Source: an uncultured Mediterraneibacter sp.
Lineage (GTDB): Bacteria > Bacillota > Clostridia > Lachnospirales > Lachnospiraceae
Assembly (NCBI GenBank): GCA_944376695.1
Contig: CALWDM010000001.1
Location: 114,173 to 178,172, forward strand
Length of the DNA: 64,000 nucleotides
Direction: 5' to 3'
Shown here: in pieces, positions 34,050-42,272 of the stretch
How positions within the stretch are numbered: position 1 is the stretch's first letter
How the letters are laid out: the number at the start of each line of letters is the position of its first letter
Notes under the pieces: model-generated
The model's database searches: none
Seen by the model: only the letters and a program-made list of their open reading frames with translations
Told to the model about the DNA's origin: nothing
Translations under genes and position numbers: made by a program

Positions 34050-34406
34050 TCACCGGGCAATGCCGTCCACTTCGCCGGATTCCCCATTTTCGATCGAAAC
34101 AACGACCCGATTCGGCAGACAAATGATACTCTCTCCATTCCTGCTGATGCTCCGGTGGTTTACACAGACCTGATCCGGACAGTCCGCCCAGTCCATCTTC
34201 ACAGTACCGCCGCTGATCTCAAGGCGGTTCGTCTCATCGATCTTAACAGTCCGGTCCTCTTCCAGACTGTAAGTGCCATACAGGGCGCCGTCAACCGAAA
34301 TGCTGACAACAGCCTGATCCCCTGAATTTCCGAATATCTGGAAACAAAACAAAATGGCAGCCGCTGCCAGAATGCCCGCCGCCAGAAACCAGTCATTTCT
34401 CTTCAT
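34050..34406 (-). CDS. NusG domain II-containing membrane-anchored protein
   Basis: A 118-residue protein with one N-terminal membrane helix (~residues 5-25) and an extracytoplasmic NusG-II-type beta domain: VVSISVDGALYGTYSLEED, then VKMDWADCPDQVCVNHRSIS with two cysteines four residues apart, and SIICLPNRVVVSIEN. The conserved DCPDxxC feature is typical of this family. It is not a transcription factor despite the name. ATG 34406 has only a weak upstream box. It leads the run through the Gx transporter and ruvAB. Such pairs are associated with flavin-dependent electron export genes, but the role is unproven. Confidence 0.85.
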   Translation of the reverse strand: MKRNDWFLAAGILAAAAILFCFQIFGNSGDQAVVSISVDGALYGTYSLEEDRTVKIDETNRLEISGGTVKMDWADCPDQVCVNHRSISRNGESIICLPNRVVVSIENGESGEVDGIAR

Positions 34407-34429
34407 CTCTGAATCACTTCAAATCCCCC

Positions 34430-34665
34430 TGACAAACTTTTGTATACGGTACTCATATTGCCTTTTGGACTTCTCTGTCATTGGTCAGCTTATCTGCCGC
34501 CTACGTCTTATATCAGGTTTCTGTCCGTCAGTCTACGATTTTGCTATCCCTTCTTCTCGCCTGCACCTCGCGATACAAGCCTTGAGAGTCGCTGTGGGGT
34601 TCGTTGACAACTACGCCCCTTGTGGACTTTCATCACAGACTGACGGCATGCCCCTCATACCAATA
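34430..34665 (-). other. Possible group II intron RNA remnant (no reverse transcriptase)
   Basis: This non-coding stretch reads, on the minus strand, like the conserved 5' RNA region of bacterial group II introns: GTGATGAAAGTCCACAAGGG, GTTGTCAACGAACC, GACTCTCAAGG, then GACAGAAACCTGATATAAG. No LtrA reading frame follows; instead there is a 20-codon ORF (34419-34481) and the NusG domain II gene. I base this on memory of such sequences, so confidence is low. If not an intron piece, it is an unexplained structured intergenic sequence. Confidence 0.35.
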
Positions 34666-34669
34666 AAGT

Positions 34670-34696
34670 GCCCTGTGGTTTTCCCTTCCACAGGGC
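34670..34696 (-). terminator. Hairpin after the broken surface protein gene
   Basis: GCCCTGTGG (34670-34678) and CCACAGGGC (34688-34696) form a perfect 9-bp stem, 18 bases past the stop codon. The following bases on the minus strand (ACTTTATT) are only moderately T-rich. Confidence 0.6.
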
Positions 34697-34714
34697 GCTG
34701 ATAGTCAACAGAAT

Positions 34715-35862
34715 TTATCTGCTGTATTCTTTCTCTCTGATGAAGATATAACCTGTCCCTGTCAGGACAACGCCCGCCGCTGCCACAAGGACTACCCAGA
34801 AAATAATGTTGCTGTTATCACCTGTTTCCGGAGAATTGGTCCCCTTAAAGTCTGTATCCCCGGATACGGCAGGAGCCTCCTGTTTTTTCTCGAGATTCAT
34901 AATAGCGTCATCGATGGCCTTTGCCATAGCATTGACCTTTTCCTGCTCTGTTATATTCTTCCCGCGCTCAACGGCTGCAATTGCTTTATTCACCGCCGAG
35001 AAATCAGTGTAATCACCGGGAACCAGGGATTCAGCTCTGTCGATTGCTTCATCCACTTTCGTATAATCAGCAGGCCGGTATGTAAGTCCGGCAATGGCAT
35101 CTTCAATTGCCTGGGCCATTGCGTCTGCCTTCGCCTGATTTAAGACTGTAACATTTCTGTCAACTCCAGCAACAGCTTCATCCACTTTACTGAAATCTAC
35201 ATAGTGATCCCTGATAAGCGCATTTGCTTTATCAATCGCATGATCAACTTCTGTATAATTTGCCGGATTAATTGTTGTAGTAGGATCACTTGTTGTTTCC
35301 CCGGCTCCATTAACATGGACAACATTATACGGTGATTCCTCTGAATTTGAAATAACCGACCCTTTGCCGACTGCCAGAATTTGAATCGTTCGATCCGTTC
35401 CATCCACACTTTGCGGAGAAAAAACAGCGATATCTTTTCCGTAAATGTTTACATACTCGTCTGAATTAATATAAATATTAGGCGACTGAATACCTAATCC
35501 ATTATAGCCGGCTCCCGGATTATCGGCTATAATGGTTACATTTCCCCCGGTAATGCTGACTCTGAGATCATTATCGTCTGCAGTACTGTTTCCCGGCACT
35601 ATAATTCCAGAAGCCGCACCATTGAGAAACACATTACCTCCGGATATCTCCACCGGACCCCGCATAGACTAAAGGGCATAGGAATCTGTCATTTTCCTCG
35701 CCTGTACATGAACCGTACCTCCGCCGCCTGATCACTGGTTATAACGAGAGTACCTGTCCTTGTTGCAGCTGTTGTATCGTCGCCAAAAGCATAAACGGGC
35801 ATCAACATTAACAGCATTGCCAGTGAGATAAGACCGACTGTGTACTTTCGTATCTTTTTCAA
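34715..35862 (-). pseudogene. Broken gene for a sortase-type cell-wall surface protein
   Basis: Two reading frames look like pieces of one gene. The first (35689-35862, TTG start after AAAGGTGA) encodes a signal peptide (LISLAMLLMLMPVYAFG) and 30 mature residues. The second (34715-35665, 316 residues) begins without a ribosome-binding site and encodes a beta-helix-like part (VEISGGNVFLNG, VSITGGNVTIIADNPG), three ~50-residue helical repeats (NYTEVDHAIDKANALI, DYTKVDEAIDRAESLV, and similar), and a C-terminal SPETGD sorting-type motif, hydrophobic helix and basic tail. Joining them needs one frameshift near 35690-35730 and read-through of a TAG at 35669-35671. Normally it would be covalently attached to peptidoglycan. 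A promoter is present, so decay is probably recent. Confidence 0.7.
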
Positions 35863-35914
35863 CTTCTGTCACCTTTCCTTTCTTTTCGAACAATTTCACG
35901 ATCCTTTATTTTTT

Positions 35915-35943
35915 AATCTACCACAAAATCGGCAGATATTCAA
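35915..35943 (-). promoter_or_regulatory. SigA-type promoter of the broken surface protein gene
   Basis: On the minus strand, TTGAAT (35938-35943), 17-bp spacer, TAGATT (35915-35920), about 53 bases before the TTG start. Confidence 0.55.
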
Positions 35944-36002
35944 ATTTTTTATTGCTCTTCTATGAATAAACAACAGTTTTTTCCGGGACGAATTCTTGAA
36001 TA

Positions 36003-36031
36003 TTGCGCATTGAAATGTCCGATTGTATAAT
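36003..36031 (+). promoter_or_regulatory. SigA-type promoter of apbE
   Basis: TTGCGC (36003-36008), 17-bp spacer, TATAAT (36026-36031), 38 bases before the chosen start codon. Its position rules out the longer open frame beginning at 36003. Confidence 0.65.
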
Positions 36032-36068
36032 ATACTCTGACACCTGGTTTACTGGAAAGGAGCATTCT

Positions 36069-37085
36069 ATGACACAGAGAAAACGCAAAGCCTGCATCCG
36101 GATACGCTTTCTGTCACTTTTCATTCTTTTAGCATCTGTGCTGTGCGCAGGATGCAGCTCGCCACTTGAGTCAGAATCCCTGAAAATGACAGGGACTTAT
36201 TTTGATACCGTCGTCCAGGTGGAAGCCTGGGGCGCTGACCGGGAGATACTTGACCGCTGCGAAGAGCTCTGCGCATACTATGAAAACCTCCTCAGTCCTT
36301 CCATTGAGGAAAGTGAGATTTATAAGATCAATCAGTCACACGGCCTGCCTGTGTCTGTCTCTGATGAAACTGCCGAACTGCTGCGCCTCGGTATACACTA
36401 CGGTGAGCTTTCCGGAGGAAAATTTGATATTACCATAGCGTCCGCCTCTGACCTCTGGGATTTTACCGGGGGCACAAACGGGTCGATCCCGGATTCCTCA
36501 GCATTAGAAGAAGCGGTCAGCCACATTGACTATCGATGTATACAAATAGATGGAAATACCGTCACCCTGACTGATCCTGAGGCAAAAATTGACCTGGGCG
36601 GCATTGCAAAAGGCTATATTGCCGACCGGCTCAAAGATTATCTAACAGACGCAGGAGTGAGTCATGCGTTGATCAACCTGGGGGGCAATGTGCTGACCCT
36701 GGGCGGGCGCTATGACGGCTCAGACTTTCGCATCGGCATACAGAAACCATTTTCCGGAGATGGAACAGTGCTGGGTACGGTATCCGTATCCGACAGTTCT
36801 GTTGTATCGTCGGGAGATTACGAACGGTATTTCGAGAAAGACGGCGCGATCTACCATCACATTCTTGATCCGGACACCGGCTATCCTGTGCAGAATGACC
36901 TGGATCAGGTAACGATTATCTCTGACCGGTCTGTGGACGGCGATGCCCTGAGCACGACCTGCTACGCTCTCGGGCTTGAGGACGGGATGAAGCTGATTCG
37001 GAGTATGGAAGAGATCGAAGCAGTCTTTGTGACAAAAGACGGGGAGCTGCATACAAGCAGCTCCCGGATCGATCTCTCATTATAA
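36069..37085 (+). CDS. apbE: FAD:protein FMN transferase ApbE (lipoprotein)
   Basis: Moves FMN from FAD onto a Thr in target proteins, chiefly RnfG and RnfD of the Rnf complex. The 338-residue protein has a lipoprotein signal (lipobox LCAGC near residue 30) that would place it outside the membrane. Family motifs are visible: GTYFDTVVQVEAWG, SGGKFDITIASASDLWDF, KIDLGGIAKGYIADRL, ALINLGGNVLTLG, HHILDPDTGYPV and DGDALSTTCYALG. The start is ATG 36069 after AAAGGAG. It converges on rnfB with a 6-base overlap, so it faces the Rnf operon that holds its likely substrates. Confidence 0.95.
   Translation: MTQRKRKACIRIRFLSLFILLASVLCAGCSSPLESESLKMTGTYFDTVVQVEAWGADREILDRCEELCAYYENLLSPSIEESEIYKINQSHGLPVSVSDETAELLRLGIHYGELSGGKFDITIASASDLWDFTGGTNGSIPDSSALEEAVSHIDYRCIQIDGNTVTLTDPEAKIDLGGIAKGYIADRLKDYLTDAGVSHALINLGGNVLTLGGRYDGSDFRIGIQKPFSGDGTVLGTVSVSDSSVVSSGDYERYFEKDGAIYHHILDPDTGYPVQNDLDQVTIISDRSVDGDALSTTCYALGLEDGMKLIRSMEEIEAVFVTKDGELHTSSSRIDLSL
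37042..37065 (-). terminator. Candidate rnf operon terminator inside apbE
   Basis: GGGAGCTGC (37042-37050), loop ATACAA, GCAGCTCCC (37057-37065): a perfect 9-bp stem. On the minus strand it lies 15 bases past the rnfB stop and is followed by CGTCTTTTG. It lies within the last codons of apbE. Confidence 0.5.
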
Positions 37086-37880
37086 TTCTGCCCGGATAAC
37101 CTTTCTCGGGCATTTCTCTGCGCATACACCACAGTTCGTACATTTCTCCACATCGATATGCGCGAGAAAATTCTGAACTGTTATTGCGCCTGCCTCGCAG
37201 TTGTTCTCGCAGATCCGGCACCCGATGCATCCTGACTGACACACATCCATAAGCGCCTTTCCTTTTTCATTGGAACTGCACTGTACAAATGTCCTCTGCT
37301 TATAAGGGATCAGCTCGATCAGATGCTTTGGACAGACAGAAATACATTTTCCGCATGCCTTGCATGCCGCTTTCTCTACTTTTGCGATCCCGTCTGATAT
37401 ATGGATCGCGTCAAACGGACACGCCTCCACACAGGAGCCATATCCGAGACACCCGTAAGCGCAGCCCTTTGCCCCGCCGTCCTGCATCTGGCTTGCCATG
37501 ACACAGTCCCGGATCCCGTAATATTCATATTCTGTTCCCGCTTTTTCGCAGGTTCCCGAACACTTCACAAAGGCGGTCATGCGCTCCTTTGCAGCAGCGT
37601 CCACACCCATGATCTTCCCGATCTTCTCAGCCACCGGAGCGCCGCCCACCGGGCACCCGCCTACTTCGGCTTCGCCTTTCACGATCGCCGCAGCCAGTCC
37701 GGAACATCCCGCATAGCCGCAGCCGCCGCAGTTATTTCCCGGGAGGGCTTCCAGGATGGCCTCTTCTCTTTCGTCCACATTTACTGCAAACTTCTTTCCC
37801 GAGAACCCGAGAAAAATTCCGATGAACAGCCCCGTGCCCCCTACGATCACAGCTGCCAATATAATCCCTGTTATACTCAT
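37080..37880 (-). CDS. rnfB: Rnf complex subunit B (iron-sulfur)
   Basis: An electron-transfer subunit of the ferredoxin:NAD+ oxidoreductase (Rnf). The 266-residue protein has an N-terminal membrane anchor (~5-27), then the cluster motif NNCGGCGYAGCSGLA plus GGCPVGG of the RnfB domain, and a C-terminal ferredoxin region with several CxxCxxC groups (ACKACGKCISVCP, CIGCRICENNC, KCTNCGVCAEKCP). All clusters look complete. It takes electrons from reduced ferredoxin. It is the last gene of rnfCDGEAB, 12 bases after rnfA, and overlaps the convergent apbE by six bases. Confidence 0.96.
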   Translation of the reverse strand: MSITGIILAAVIVGGTGLFIGIFLGFSGKKFAVNVDEREEAILEALPGNNCGGCGYAGCSGLAAAIVKGEAEVGGCPVGGAPVAEKIGKIMGVDAAAKERMTAFVKCSGTCEKAGTEYEYYGIRDCVMASQMQDGGAKGCAYGCLGYGSCVEACPFDAIHISDGIAKVEKAACKACGKCISVCPKHLIELIPYKQRTFVQCSSNEKGKALMDVCQSGCIGCRICENNCEAGAITVQNFLAHIDVEKCTNCGVCAEKCPRKVIRAEL

Positions 37881-37892
37881 TCTACCTTCCTC

Positions 37893-38483
37893 CTATATCA
37901 GCCCTGAGAATCCGAAGAACGCGATCGCCATCAGCCCTGCTGTCACCAGCACGATCGGAGTCCCTCTGAATGATTCCGGCACATCATTATGTTCCGTCTT
38001 TTCACGGATACCCGCCATAAGCACGATCGATACGAGGAATCCCACAGCAGTCGCAAATCCGTTTACCACTCCTGGAAGAATGTCATAGCTTTCCTGTACA
38101 TTGGTGAGCGCCACTCCGAGCACGGCACAGTTCGTTGTAATGAGCGGGAGATACACTCCCAGAGCATTGTAGAGAGGCGGCATGGATTTCTTCAGGAACA
38201 GTTCCACAAACTGAACAAGTGCAGCGATAACGAGGATAAAAACGATCGTATTCAGGTACTCCAGCTCCCCGCCCATGATGTTCGGATTGCCGAGGATGAA
38301 CTTGTAGATCAGCCCGGTCACAAAAGAGGCGATCGTTATGACAAATACGACCGCGCCGCCCATCCCGGCCGCTGTCTTTACGTTTTTGGAAACGCCCAGG
38401 AACGGGCATATCCCAAGGAACTGACTGAGCACAACATTATTGACAAACGCCGAGCCCACTGCAATCAATAATAATTCCTGCAT
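37893..38483 (-). CDS. rnfA: Rnf complex subunit A
   Basis: A 196-residue inner-membrane subunit with six predicted helices, paralogous to RnfE; the pair forms the inverted-repeat membrane core that binds an iron-sulfur cluster and couples electron flow to Na+ or H+ export. Typical stretches are VNNVVLSQFLGICPFLGVSKN near the N-terminus (read here in two parts, VNNVVLSQFLGIC and PFLGVSKN) and LPLITTNCAVLGVAL in the second half, each with the conserved cysteine. The ATG directly abuts the rnfE stop. Length is normal for the family. Confidence 0.96.
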   Translation of the reverse strand: MQELLLIAVGSAFVNNVVLSQFLGICPFLGVSKNVKTAAGMGGAVVFVITIASFVTGLIYKFILGNPNIMGGELEYLNTIVFILVIAALVQFVELFLKKSMPPLYNALGVYLPLITTNCAVLGVALTNVQESYDILPGVVNGFATAVGFLVSIVLMAGIREKTEHNDVPESFRGTPIVLVTAGLMAIAFFGFSGLI

Positions 38484-39206
38484 TTAAGCCCCCTCCTCTT
38501 CTTTCTTTATATCTGAAACAAGGTGTCCTCCGCAGATACCCCTGCCGGCACAGGATGCGCAGCCTTCGCCGCATCCTGCGTTTTGCGGAGCCTTTTTACC
38601 TTTTTTTGCAAGATGATTTTTTATTTTATTCTGGAGAGCCACAAGGCATGCCAGCACAAAGAAAGCCCCCGGAGCCAGAATAAAGATTGTCAGCGGCTCA
38701 TAGGAATCCGGCATGATCTGCCGCCCGAAAATCTGTCCTGCACCGATCAGTTCCCTGACGATACCGATACAGGTCAGGCCCACCGTAAAGCCCAGCCCCA
38801 TTCCGATCCCGTCAAAAACAGACGGAAGCACAGGATTTTTGGAGGCATAGCTTTCCGCCCTTCCCAGGATGATACAGTTTACCACGATCAGCGGGATGTA
38901 AAGCCCGAGGGAATCATACAGCCCCGGCACAAATCCCTCGAGAAGGAAATCCACGATGGTCACGAAGGAAGCCACGACGACGATAAACGCCGGCATGCGC
39001 ACCGAATCCGGGATGATTTTTCTCAGCATGGATATCAGCATATTTGACATGATGAGCACCGCCGTAGTAGACAGCCCCATTCCGATCCCATTTATGGCAG
39101 AAGTAGTGACTGCCAGTGTGGGGCACATACCGAGCATAAGCACAAAAGTAGGGTTTTCTTTGACAAGCCCGTTAAAGATACGCTCTGTACACTTATTCAA
39201 TGACAC
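38484..39206 (-). CDS. rnfE: Rnf complex subunit E with Cys-rich tail
   Basis: A 240-residue inner-membrane subunit, partner of RnfA. The core (~1-200) has six helices with NPTFVLMLGMCPTLAVT and LYIPLIVVNCIILGRAE, each with the conserved cluster cysteine. The C-terminus extends beyond the last helix with a basic stretch and then CGEGCASCAGRGICGG, five cysteines in 16 residues, followed by an acidic end. That tail would lie in the cytoplasm and could hold metal; it is not part of the classic RnfE. The ATG overlaps rnfG by 14 bases. Confidence 0.95.
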   Translation of the reverse strand: MSLNKCTERIFNGLVKENPTFVLMLGMCPTLAVTTSAINGIGMGLSTTAVLIMSNMLISMLRKIIPDSVRMPAFIVVVASFVTIVDFLLEGFVPGLYDSLGLYIPLIVVNCIILGRAESYASKNPVLPSVFDGIGMGLGFTVGLTCIGIVRELIGAGQIFGRQIMPDSYEPLTIFILAPGAFFVLACLVALQNKIKNHLAKKGKKAPQNAGCGEGCASCAGRGICGGHLVSDIKKEEEGA

Positions 39207-39807
39207 CGCCTCCTAACTCATTCTGATAATAAACAAGCGCCGCGTCCACTGCGTTCGTGACAGCATTGGTGGTGATGGTGGCGCCGCTGATCGCATCGAT
39301 CATATCATCTCCGCTCTCGCCGGACTTCGTATAGCTGAATTTCTCCACCTTCTTGTCTTTGAACTGGTCTTTGAAATCCGTCTCAGCCGCCTTCATCCCG
39401 AGACCGGCAGTCTCGCTGATCGACAGCATCTCAATGCCGGTCACCGTACCATCGGCGGCAATGCCGACAGAGATTTCGATGTCGCCGGCATAGCCCTCAT
39501 GGGAAATAACATTCACTACATACCCCACAGTCCCGCCGCTTCCGTCCTTCCCGGTGACAGCGTCTGAGATCTCATTGGAATCATAACCGTTTTCCCGGAG
39601 CAGTTCTCCCGCTTTTTCTGCGTCATACTCCCCGTACTCCTCAAAAGAGGCCGCGTCAGGAAGAACTGAGCGGAACGCCTCCTGTCTTGTATTTTCCTGC
39701 GCGATGGCAATGGGTTTCTTTGTGATATCATATACCAGTCCCAGCAGCAGTCCGGATACCACTGTGATCGCTGTCAGGATCAGAGTATTCTTTATGATCT
39801 TATTCAT
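39193..39807 (-). CDS. rnfG: Rnf complex subunit G (covalent flavoprotein)
   Basis: A 204-residue protein with one N-terminal membrane helix and an extracytoplasmic FMN-binding domain. The flavinylation site is in DAISGATITTNAV, where the SGAT-type threonine receives FMN from ApbE. The preceding SISETAGLGMKAAE is also family-typical. ATG 39807 (MNKIIKN) is the family start; the frame is open upstream through rnfD in antiframe but those residues are not conserved. It overlaps rnfD by one base and rnfE by 14, showing tight translational coupling. The apbE gene lies at the far end of the operon on the other strand. Confidence 0.95.
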   Translation of the reverse strand: MNKIIKNTLILTAITVVSGLLLGLVYDITKKPIAIAQENTRQEAFRSVLPDAASFEEYGEYDAEKAGELLRENGYDSNEISDAVTGKDGSGGTVGYVVNVISHEGYAGDIEISVGIAADGTVTGIEMLSISETAGLGMKAAETDFKDQFKDKKVEKFSYTKSGESGDDMIDAISGATITTNAVTNAVDAALVYYQNELGGGVIE

Positions 39808-40739
39808 TACTTCTCTCCCCCTTTCCCGAATGGTCTCGGAAGAGTCGCCTTCTCGATCAGAGGCACGAGCAGATTGCTGATGATGATCGCATAGGAAACT
39901 CCTTCCGCTGAACCGCCGAAGAGTCGGAATAATCCGGTCAGCAGTCCCATGCAGATCCCATATACGATCTTTCCGCCTCCGGTAATCGGCGAGGTGACAT
40001 AATCTGTGGCCATAAACCACGCTCCCAGCATCAGTCCGCCGCCGCACAGATGGGCGGTTATGTACTGCGGGTCAAAGCCGTGTCCCCCAAAGATCGTAAT
40101 AAATATGACAAAAGATACGATATAGGAACCCGGGATCTTCAGGTCGATCACACCCATGAGAAGGAGGAACATTGCCCCGATCATGATGGCAATGACCGAG
40201 GTCTCCCCGATCGTTCCGCGGATATTTCCCACCAGCATATCCATTGTATTTACCGCCTGCCCTGCCTTCAGCTCCGCCAGCGGTGTGGGGCCCGTAACGC
40301 CGTCGTACACAAAATAAGTCATCTGACCCGCAAAACAGATCAGCAGAAAGCAGCGCGCCGCAAGAGCAGGATTCATAAAATTCTGTCCCAGCCCTCCGAA
40401 AAGCTGTTTCACAACAACGATCGCAAACACGGCTCCCAGCGCGCCCATCCACCACGGGAGAGTAGGCGGAAGATTGAGGGCAAGCAGGAGTCCTGTAACT
40501 ACTGCGCTGAGATCACTGACCGTAACCGGCTTCTTCATCAGTTTCTCATAGATGTATTCTGACAGGACGGCTGCGGCAGTCGTGACCACAACCAGGATCC
40601 ATGCATCCTCATGACGGAAATTCCAGATGCCGAACGCGGTCGCCGGAAGAAGGGCGATCACCACCATAAGCATAATATTGCCGGTTCTGATCCGGTCCCG
40701 GATATGCGGCGAAGATGATACATTAAAATTCTCGTTCAA
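39807..40739 (-). CDS. rnfD: Rnf complex subunit D
   Basis: A 310-residue, roughly nine-helix membrane subunit. The start SSSPHIRDRIRT, the GLGQNFMNPALAARCFLL segment and the covalent-FMN motif region DGVTGPTPLAELK (flavinylation Thr in the S/T-G-x-T setting) match RnfD/NqrB proteins. The C-terminal half has IFGGHGFDPQYI and YGICMGLLTGLFRLFGG. It moves electrons and probably Na+ across the membrane with RnfG. It is 16 bases after rnfC. Confidence 0.96.
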   Translation of the reverse strand: MNENFNVSSSPHIRDRIRTGNIMLMVVIALLPATAFGIWNFRHEDAWILVVVTTAAAVLSEYIYEKLMKKPVTVSDLSAVVTGLLLALNLPPTLPWWMGALGAVFAIVVVKQLFGGLGQNFMNPALAARCFLLICFAGQMTYFVYDGVTGPTPLAELKAGQAVNTMDMLVGNIRGTIGETSVIAIMIGAMFLLLMGVIDLKIPGSYIVSFVIFITIFGGHGFDPQYITAHLCGGGLMLGAWFMATDYVTSPITGGGKIVYGICMGLLTGLFRLFGGSAEGVSYAIIISNLLVPLIEKATLPRPFGKGGEK

Positions 40740-40755
40740 TACTCCGTCTCCTCTC

Positions 40756-42075
40756 TTATTTCTTTCTCTTATTTGCCAGCGCAGTCTTGCGCATGGAACC
40801 GATCGCCTGCTTCAGCTGTCTCTTCGCAGGGCAAACATAGCTGCAGGAGCCGCACTCCACACATTCCAGCCCGTTCATTGCCACAAATCCGTCCTCATCA
40901 TGACGTATCGCAAGGTCTGCCAGTCTGGACGGTATGATCCTGCTCGGACAGACTTCTACGCATCTTGCACAGTTAATGCACGCGGTCTCCCGCGCCTTCG
41001 CCACTGCGTCTTCCTTAAAGGCAAGCAGAGAGGAAGACGTTTTTGTCACAGGCGCGTCTGCCGTCACCATGGCAAAGCCCATCATCGGCCCGCCTGAAAT
41101 CAGTTTCTGAGGCGGAACAATAAATCCGCCTGATGCCTTGATCAGTTCCTCATGGCTGATCCCCAGCGGTACCAGGTAATTCCCCGGGGTTACTATGTCA
41201 TCCCCGCTCACAGTCACCACACGCTCCGTCAGAGCTCTTCCCTTTGCAACAGCATAATGAATATTGATCAATGTCTCTACGTTATCAACAATGCATCCTG
41301 CGTCTGCCGGAAGCATGGAAGAGTAAATGGCGCGCCCTGTCGCCACGTAGATCAGCTGCCTCTCTGCCCCCTGCGGATACTTTGTCAGAAGCCTTTTCAC
41401 ACTCATTCGAGGTTCATCCGATACTGCAGATTTCAGCGCTTCAATACAGTCTTTTTTATTATCCTCCACCGCAAAGATTCCCTTCGCATTCGGAAACAGA
41501 GATAACACGATCCTCATGCCATTTATCAGTTCTTCCGTATTTTCCAGCATCCTCCTGTAATCCGAGGTAATATATGGCTCGCATTCCGCGCAGTTGGCAA
41601 TGATATAATCGATTTTTTCCGGTTCTTTGGGCGAAAGCTTGATCCTTGTCGGGAACCCGGCTCCGCCCATGCCCACGATGCCGGAGTCTCCGATCCTGTC
41701 CAGGATTTCCTCCCGTGTCATGTCAGACAATGATTTCACGGCCTCATATCGCATCTCCTCATAACTGCCGTCATTCTCGATCACAATGCATTCTGTCTTT
41801 GTCCCGGAGGGACTGAATCTTTGTTCCAGCCCTTTGACAGTTCCGGAAACCGAGGCATGGACAGGAGCGGATACATATCCGCCCGGTGCGGCGATCATCT
41901 GCCCTTTTAATACACGATCACCCTTTTTTACCAGTGGATTAGCCGGGGCACCGATATGCTGAGACAGCGGATACACCAGTTCCCCTTCCGGCAGGAGGCG
42001 CCGGATCGGCTGATCTTTCGAAAACCGCTTCCCGTCATCCGGATGTATCCCGCCTTTAAATGTCAGAAGTCCCAT
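40756..42075 (-). CDS. rnfC: Rnf complex subunit C
   Basis: The 439-residue peripheral subunit that binds FMN and NADH and passes electrons to NAD+. It begins with GGIHPDDGKRFSKDQPIR, followed by the Gly-rich nucleotide region VGMGGAGFPTRIKLSP and ANCAECEPYITSDYR, and a C-terminal pair of 4Fe-4S motifs CINCARCVEVCP and CVECGSCSYVCP. A biotinyl-like hammerhead is seen early (APVHASVSGTVKG). ATG 42075 follows GGAAGGGAAG. It heads the rnfCDGEAB operon. Confidence 0.96.
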   Translation of the reverse strand: MGLLTFKGGIHPDDGKRFSKDQPIRRLLPEGELVYPLSQHIGAPANPLVKKGDRVLKGQMIAAPGGYVSAPVHASVSGTVKGLEQRFSPSGTKTECIVIENDGSYEEMRYEAVKSLSDMTREEILDRIGDSGIVGMGGAGFPTRIKLSPKEPEKIDYIIANCAECEPYITSDYRRMLENTEELINGMRIVLSLFPNAKGIFAVEDNKKDCIEALKSAVSDEPRMSVKRLLTKYPQGAERQLIYVATGRAIYSSMLPADAGCIVDNVETLINIHYAVAKGRALTERVVTVSGDDIVTPGNYLVPLGISHEELIKASGGFIVPPQKLISGGPMMGFAMVTADAPVTKTSSSLLAFKEDAVAKARETACINCARCVEVCPSRIIPSRLADLAIRHDEDGFVAMNGLECVECGSCSYVCPAKRQLKQAIGSMRKTALANKRKK

Positions 42076-42213
42076 ACTTCCCTTCCTTTCTCCGCGGATA
42101 ATCCGCTAAAATAATTTTTATGCATTTGTAAAGATTATATTATGCTCATCTTTCAAAAACAGCGGAGCAGCAAACAAAACTTTTGTCACGCAAATACTTT
42201 GTTGCTTTTTTAA

Positions 42214-42254
42214 CAAAAAAACAGGGCGATACACGCTATATCGCCCTGTTTTTA
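42214..42254 (-). terminator. Intrinsic terminator after the S1 protein gene
   Basis: ACAGGGCGATA and TATCGCCCTGT enclose a short loop and are flanked by A- and T-runs on both sides, so it can work in both directions. It ends the cmk-ispH-S1 unit. Confidence 0.9.
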
Positions 42255-42272
42255 TCTCATTAAGGAAATGCA

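Noticed and set aside
36003-36068. Longer N-terminus for apbE starting at 36003
   Set aside because: The extra region overlaps a good promoter; ATG 36069 has AAAGGAG and starts a lipoprotein signal.
39808-40047. Extra N-terminus for rnfG
   Set aside because: It is the out-of-frame shadow of rnfD; RnfG homologues begin at the MNKIIKN start.
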